Positions 27,577-31,202 of a stretch of DNA of 31,202 nt are shown piece after piece. The DNA lies in IMG/VR virus record IMGVR_UViG_3300031658_000062, positions 1 through 31,202 of that record. One strand, 5' to 3'. A program made the position numbers and the translations under genes. How positions within the stretch are numbered: the stretch's first letter is position 1; each line of letters opens with the position of its first letter. The DNA is from a virus. The notes under the pieces are model-generated. The model had not been told where the DNA came from, made no database searches, and saw nothing but the letters and a program-made list of their open reading frames with translations.

Positions 27577-28448
27577 CATTGATAGATGCAGACATTCTTC
27601 TATATCAAATGGGTTCAGCAACAGACGATGAAGGTCACCCACTAGCTTGGAACTTAGTTAAGATGAGGGTGGATGAACGTATCCATTTCATTATGACTAA
27701 GTCTGGATGTGACAAGTACAAACTATACCTTACAGGTAAGAGTAACTTCCGTATAAAAGAAGCTACAATACTACCATATAAAGGTAATAGACTTAGTGAG
27801 AAACCTTACTGGCATGGTAAGATCAAAGAATATTTTATGGAAAGCAACAAGCATAAGAATAACTTTGATTACTCTAAGTACTACGAAGCTGATGATGCTT
27901 TAAGTATGAAATTGTATGCCGACCTAAAAAGAATTTCTAATGGTTGGACAGACAAGGAATCAGAGAGAGAAGAACCTAGTAGTATGTACGAAAGTTGGGA
28001 TGATTTTTATGAACACTACGCCAGTTGTGTACTAGACACTATAGATAAAGATATGGACATGTGTCCCGGTAAGCACGGTAAGTGGCATAAGAATAAGAAG
28101 ACTAAAGAGTTAGAGTTCACATGCTACACTGTCACAGATGACGAAGGTATATGGTGGTTCTATCGTCAGCTTCTTACAGGCGATATGACTGACAATATCT
28201 TAGGGCTCTTTGGGATAGGGCCAGTCTCTGCTAAGAAGTCTTTAAAAGGACTTACAGAACCTCTAGACCTGTACACTGTGGTACAAAAGAAGTATGAAGA
28301 AAGGTTTGGTAACTACTGGGAGATGTTTCTGCATGAGAATGCTAGACTCTTATGGATGTTACGATATGAAGGTGATGATATACGTATCGACCTTAAGGCA
28401 CTTGAAGTTAAACGACTCCTAAAAATAGAACAAGATAAGGAATTTTAA
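27570..28448 (+). CDS. 5'-3' exonuclease (FEN/T7 gp6-type)
   Basis: 292 residues. Metal-binding acids appear as LIDADILLY (D6, D8), YYEADDAL (about 105-112), and TVTDDEGIWW; then LLTGDMTDNILG (about 200-212) and GIGPVSAKKSL, the helix-hairpin-helix of the FEN/5'-nuclease superfamily. Such enzymes remove RNA primers and resect DNA ends in phage replication and recombination. Length matches T7 gene 6 exonuclease. A longer insertion of charged residues (about 125-165) lies between the two metal sites. Overlaps the previous gene by 7 bases. Confidence 0.88.
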   Translation: MLALIDADILLYQMGSATDDEGHPLAWNLVKMRVDERIHFIMTKSGCDKYKLYLTGKSNFRIKEATILPYKGNRLSEKPYWHGKIKEYFMESNKHKNNFDYSKYYEADDALSMKLYADLKRISNGWTDKESEREEPSSMYESWDDFYEHYASCVLDTIDKDMDMCPGKHGKWHKNKKTKELEFTCYTVTDDEGIWWFYRQLLTGDMTDNILGLFGIGPVSAKKSLKGLTEPLDLYTVVQKKYEERFGNYWEMFLHENARLLWMLRYEGDDIRIDLKALEVKRLLKIEQDKEF

Positions 28449-28449
28449 A

Positions 28450-28914
28450 ATGACTATTAAAACTATTGACGGTATCTCAATTGACACTAAAAACTTTAAC
28501 ATCTCTTTTTTAATGGGGCCGGAAGCAGAGTTCGATTATGTACAAGAAGAATCTGAATTTATTCATTGGGCTAAAAAAGCTACTGGGTACTGGGATGTAG
28601 ATATAGAAGATAGAGGTACTTTTTACAGCATATCAATGCCAAGTAAAGAAACAAGTATAAAAGTACACGAACTACTTAAAGAAAGTATGAATTCTCCAGT
28701 AACTTTCAACAATATTACCTATGATTTAAATAATTTTATTCCTATTATTGTAGAAAAAATAGTAGACTACAGTAGTGAAGAAAAAAATATGTACGCAGTA
28801 AAAGGTTTAACTACACATGGTGCTATTTATAACTCAAGCAATACTTTAGAAAAAGCTATGGAGTTTCACAAATTCTGTGTAGATCAGATGAACAAATCAC
28901 AAGAGGATTCTTAA
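28450..28914 (+). CDS. Hypothetical protein, 154 aa
   Basis: AAGGA upstream and one base after the exonuclease stop. Soluble, acidic, mixed alpha/beta (around FLMGPEAEFDYVQ, YWDVDIEDRG). Ends directly at the next start. No motif recognised. Confidence 0.65.
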   Translation: MTIKTIDGISIDTKNFNISFLMGPEAEFDYVQEESEFIHWAKKATGYWDVDIEDRGTFYSISMPSKETSIKVHELLKESMNSPVTFNNITYDLNNFIPIIVEKIVDYSSEEKNMYAVKGLTTHGAIYNSSNTLEKAMEFHKFCVDQMNKSQEDS

Positions 28915-29154
28915 ATGTTTAGATGCGATAATGTAGTTAGTGCGTTAGAAATTGTCGAAGACCATTTAGATGGTTGTGTAAGACACGAAAGAGTAGTTGC
29001 TATAGATATAGAGAATAGTACACAAGATGATATCTATGGAGCATTTGAAGACCTAGAGTATAATAGTCACAATGGTATGTGGAAAGTTGACTACATAACT
29101 TTTGCTAATAACAATGACTACAGCGTATACTTCCACGTCAAACCTATAGATTAA
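28915..29154 (+). CDS. Hypothetical acidic protein, 79 aa
   Basis: AGAGGA upstream; begins at the base after the previous stop. Acidic, one Cys pair apart (FRCDN, DGCVR), no membrane span. No family recognised. Confidence 0.6.
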   Translation: MFRCDNVVSALEIVEDHLDGCVRHERVVAIDIENSTQDDIYGAFEDLEYNSHNGMWKVDYITFANNNDYSVYFHVKPID

Positions 29155-29167
29155 AAGAGATACTCTA

Positions 29168-29437
29168 ATGATCTACGTAGAAAATATGAAGGAAGCAGAT
29201 AAAGTATTAAGAAAATATGTAAACAATCTTACTACAGCCAGTGAATTAATAGAACTAGAGATGATCATAGACTATATCGATTTAACTGAAGAAGGTGTGG
29301 AGCCATTTCACTATTGGAAACATTGGGTAGATGGTGTGTGTTGGGTGCTTACTGAAGATTTTATTGTAGAAGAAGATCCAGAAGATGGTTATATAATAAC
29401 TATCTTTGTAGGTATCTCTGAAGAGGTGCACAGTTAG
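29168..29437 (+). CDS. Hypothetical acidic protein, 89 aa
   Basis: AGAG upstream. Acidic helical start, aromatic centre (FHYWKHWVDGVCWVL) and acidic end. Two bases before endonuclease I. No family recognised. Confidence 0.6.
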   Translation: MIYVENMKEADKVLRKYVNNLTTASELIELEMIIDYIDLTEEGVEPFHYWKHWVDGVCWVLTEDFIVEEDPEDGYIITIFVGISEEVHS

Positions 29438-29439
29438 TT

Positions 29440-29862
29440 ATGGTTAAGCGTCGAAGGATCATAAGAAGGTCTGGGTTAGAAGATAATATTGAGGCTCAAT
29501 TAAAAACTACCAAAACCTACTACGAATATGAACCTAAAGAAGGTAAGATATCTTACACCGTACCAGAATCCTACCACAAATACTGCCCAGACTTTATAAT
29601 AAAAACTAAGAGTGGTAAAGAAATTATCATTGAAGGTAAAGGTATCTGGGATAATGATGATAGGAAGAAGCACCTACTAATAAGACAACAACACCCTAAC
29701 CTAGATATTAGATTTGTATTCTCTAGATCCAAGGCACGTATCAGGAAAGGTAGTAAGACTACTTACGCTGATATCTGTGAAGGTAAAGGTAGGTCTCCTT
29801 ACAAAGGTATTGTGTGGCAGTACTCAGATAAATTAATACCACCAGCGTGGTTAAGGGAGTAA
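29440..29862 (+). CDS. Endonuclease I (Holliday-junction resolvase, T7 gp3-type)
   Basis: 140 residues, close in length and sequence to T7 endonuclease I, which cuts branched DNA and helps degrade host DNA. Catalytic residues in register: E18, D51 in CPDF, E65 and K67 in IIIEGKG. The stretch DDRKKHLLIRQQHPNLDIRF at about 71-90 and the end W-x-Y-S-D-K-L-I-P-P-A-W-L-R-E are near-identical to the T7 family. Basic N-terminus (KRRRIIRR). It works as a domain-swapped dimer in T7. Part of the replication operon. Confidence 0.95.
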   Translation: MVKRRRIIRRSGLEDNIEAQLKTTKTYYEYEPKEGKISYTVPESYHKYCPDFIIKTKSGKEIIIEGKGIWDNDDRKKHLLIRQQHPNLDIRFVFSRSKARIRKGSKTTYADICEGKGRSPYKGIVWQYSDKLIPPAWLRE

Positions 29863-29867
29863 ATAAT

Positions 29868-30140
29868 ATGAGCGATATGTTTGATGATTATGATAAGCAC
29901 TATCACCTTATTGAGGAAGTAGCCTCCACTAATTGGGGTACTCATAGAGAAAATATACAACCATTAGATACTATAGACATATCAAAGCTTAACAAAAAGC
30001 TGTGGTCTGATGGTAAATGCCCTACAACTCTCGTTGATAATATACCTAGAGGTTACCAAGACATTGTATTTAATCTCTTGGAAGATATAACCTGCCTACA
30101 AGAAGAACTACAGGAGTTAAAAAACAATGTCAGATCTTAA
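29868..30140 (+). CDS. Hypothetical protein, 90 aa
   Basis: ATG at 29868 lies nine bases after GGGAG; a GTG at 29847 is less likely. Acidic with several His/Tyr (DDYDKHYHLIEE) and a leucine-rich acidic helix at the end (around LLEDITCLQEELQELK), possibly a coiled coil. Overlaps the next start by 14 bases. Confidence 0.6.
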   Translation: MSDMFDDYDKHYHLIEEVASTNWGTHRENIQPLDTIDISKLNKKLWSDGKCPTTLVDNIPRGYQDIVFNLLEDITCLQEELQELKNNVRS

Positions 30141-30702
30141 ACTTATAATAGTTAATGGTGCACCTCGGTCAGGTAAGGATACTTTTGCAGAGGCTGTAAA
30201 CAAAGAAGAGTGGCTTATAGATATTGATCCAATTAAAAATGTCCTTACTGATATGGTTATAGAACTGTTCTATATAGATGATGAAGAGTGGTTCGATAGA
30301 TACATATTTAAAAAGGATGTTCCTTGGGACAAGTTAGAAGGTATGTCCCAAAGAGAAGCTTTGATTTGGTTCTCTGAAGACGTAATGAAACCTAAGTTTG
30401 GTAAAGATTTCTTTGGTAGAAAATATATAGATAACCTAGCTCCGTGGAGTGATATAGTTATAGCACCTGATGGTGGGTTTATAGAAGAACTTACTACCAT
30501 AGTAAAGCATGTAGGTAAAAATAACTGCGTTATGGTCAATACTTTTAGCGACGGGTGTACTTTTGAAAAAGACAGTAGGTCTCTTATCACCGGAGTCATG
30601 CTAGGTATTAAAGGTTACGACATACACAACAATGGTACGTTAGTAGAAATGAATATAGCTAGTCTAGAAACTTTTAATAAGATACAGAAACATTTTAACT
30701 AG
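30127..30702 (+). CDS. Deoxynucleoside monophosphate kinase-like protein
   Basis: AGGAG upstream. 191 residues; P-loop GAPRSGKDTF at 11-20, with Asp after the Lys as in phage dNMP kinases and related NMP kinases. Downstream are acid- and Trp-rich substrate-lid-like segments (DDEEWFDRYIFKKDVPW) and IAPDGGFIEE near 115. Phages use such enzymes to phosphorylate dNMPs released from host DNA. Last gene of the replication operon, followed by a strong terminator. Exact substrate cannot be read from sequence. Confidence 0.8.
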   Translation: MSDLKLIIVNGAPRSGKDTFAEAVNKEEWLIDIDPIKNVLTDMVIELFYIDDEEWFDRYIFKKDVPWDKLEGMSQREALIWFSEDVMKPKFGKDFFGRKYIDNLAPWSDIVIAPDGGFIEELTTIVKHVGKNNCVMVNTFSDGCTFEKDSRSLITGVMLGIKGYDIHNNGTLVEMNIASLETFNKIQKHFN

Positions 30703-30712
30703 TACCACACCT

Positions 30713-30746
30713 AACCCTAAGGATCAAAAGTCCTTAGGGTTTTTAT
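30713..30746 (+). terminator. Strong terminator after the replication operon
   Basis: 11-bp perfect stem AACCCTAAGGA/TCCTTAGGGTT, 7-base loop TCAAAAG, T5 run. It separates early/middle genes from the following probable late gene. Confidence 0.93.
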
Positions 30747-30931
30747 TACCTATAAGATACTACCCTCTGTAAGCTCCTGTAAGCCTCTCTAAGAAGACCC
30801 CTCACATTAGCATTCCTTTAGTAAAACAATCCTTTAGGTATAGATAAGGGAACTATTAAAGGAACTTGTTGTCTAAAACTCCATGTACAATAAGTGCATC
30901 TAATATAATAACACGAAGGAAGACATTTACA
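30747..30931 (+). other. Leader of the right-edge gene
   Basis: 185 bases without a gene. CTGTAAGC occurs twice near 30777 and 30788. TATAAT at about 30903 lies 29 bases before the start codon and could be a -10 box, but no convincing -35 is present. GAAGGAAG at 30914-30921 is the ribosome-binding site. A late promoter is expected here from context only. Confidence 0.3.
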
Positions 30932-31202
30932 ATGGATAATATAATCAGAACTTATACACGATATGGTACAGCTACAGAAACTATTGGACCTTTCGACATA
31001 AGCCCTACATACAATCAATTATTTGCAACAGTATCTTATTACAGCAGCTCTGCTTTTACAGAAGCTACTTTAGTAACACCCAGTGCAGGTACTATAGAAA
31101 TTACAGGACGTGCTAACGGTGCTGGAGGTTATGCTAAACTAAATAACTCAGTTACTGCTGATGCAGATTTGCTAGCTACTGCACCTTCAAACGTTTTATC
31201 TA
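30932..31202 (+). CDS. Probable virion structural protein, 3'-truncated by window edge
   Basis: ATG at 30932, 10 bases after AAGGAAG. 90 residues are visible, Thr/Ser/Ala/Gly-rich with alternating beta-like segments (around GTIEITGRANGAGGYAKLNN). Such composition is common in phage structural or tail-fibre proteins, and the position after the replication terminator fits the start of late genes. No specific family recognised. Confidence 0.7.
   Translation, partial: MDNIIRTYTRYGTATETIGPFDISPTYNQLFATVSYYSSSAFTEATLVTPSAGTIEITGRANGAGGYAKLNNSVTADADLLATAPSNVLS

Overview
The window is 31.2 kb of a tailed dsDNA phage, very likely a podovirus-type relative of the T7 group infecting a Gram-negative, probably marine, bacterium. 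Every credible gene is on the + strand, most are tightly packed or overlapping with Shine-Dalgarno sites of AGGAG type, and the right third carries a recognisable T7-like replication set. No RNA polymerase, integrase or lysis gene is identifiable. Only the first 90 codons of what may be a virion gene are included, at the right edge.

Layout. (1) 1-3.6 kb: seven very AT-rich genes of unknown function, ended by a clean terminator. (2) 3.66-4.66 kb: a gene-free kilobase between two intrinsic terminators, packed with long perfect helices and pseudoknots, which I read as one large structured non-coding RNA. (3) 4.67-8.4 kb: short genes, including one enclosed by a 34-bp inverted repeat, a homologue of the ribosomal protein L7/L12 C-terminal domain, a possible Sm/Hfq-like protein, and several tiny membrane proteins. 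(4) 8.4-19.35 kb: unknown genes, many membrane-anchored and two very basic, separated by gene-free stretches of 0.2-1.4 kb full of RNA-like structure: pseudoknots, T-arm-bearing cloverleaves, GNRA-capped hairpins and a repeated hairpin with an ATGCCAC loop. (5) 19.8-30.7 kb: replication and nucleotide genes in order primase-helicase, A-family DNA polymerase, a probable ssDNA-binding protein, 5'-3' exonuclease, endonuclease I and a dNMP-kinase-like protein, with many small accessory genes between them and a strong terminator at the end. (6) 30.93 kb to the edge: start of a probable structural gene.

How it fits together. The right part is a conventional phage replication and genome-resolution cassette. 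The left 19 kb is unusual. About 4 kb of it is non-coding but not random: helices of 7-34 bp recur, the same three-helix interleaved pseudoknot order appears in two regions 15 kb apart with similar spacing, and G-U pairs preserve helices where the inverted copies differ. Together with an L12-like protein, a possible Sm-like protein and two highly basic proteins, this suggests an RNA-centred early programme, perhaps large phage RNAs comparable in size to GOLLD or ROOL and aimed at translation or RNA metabolism. That functional link is inference. The helices themselves can be read directly from the sequence.
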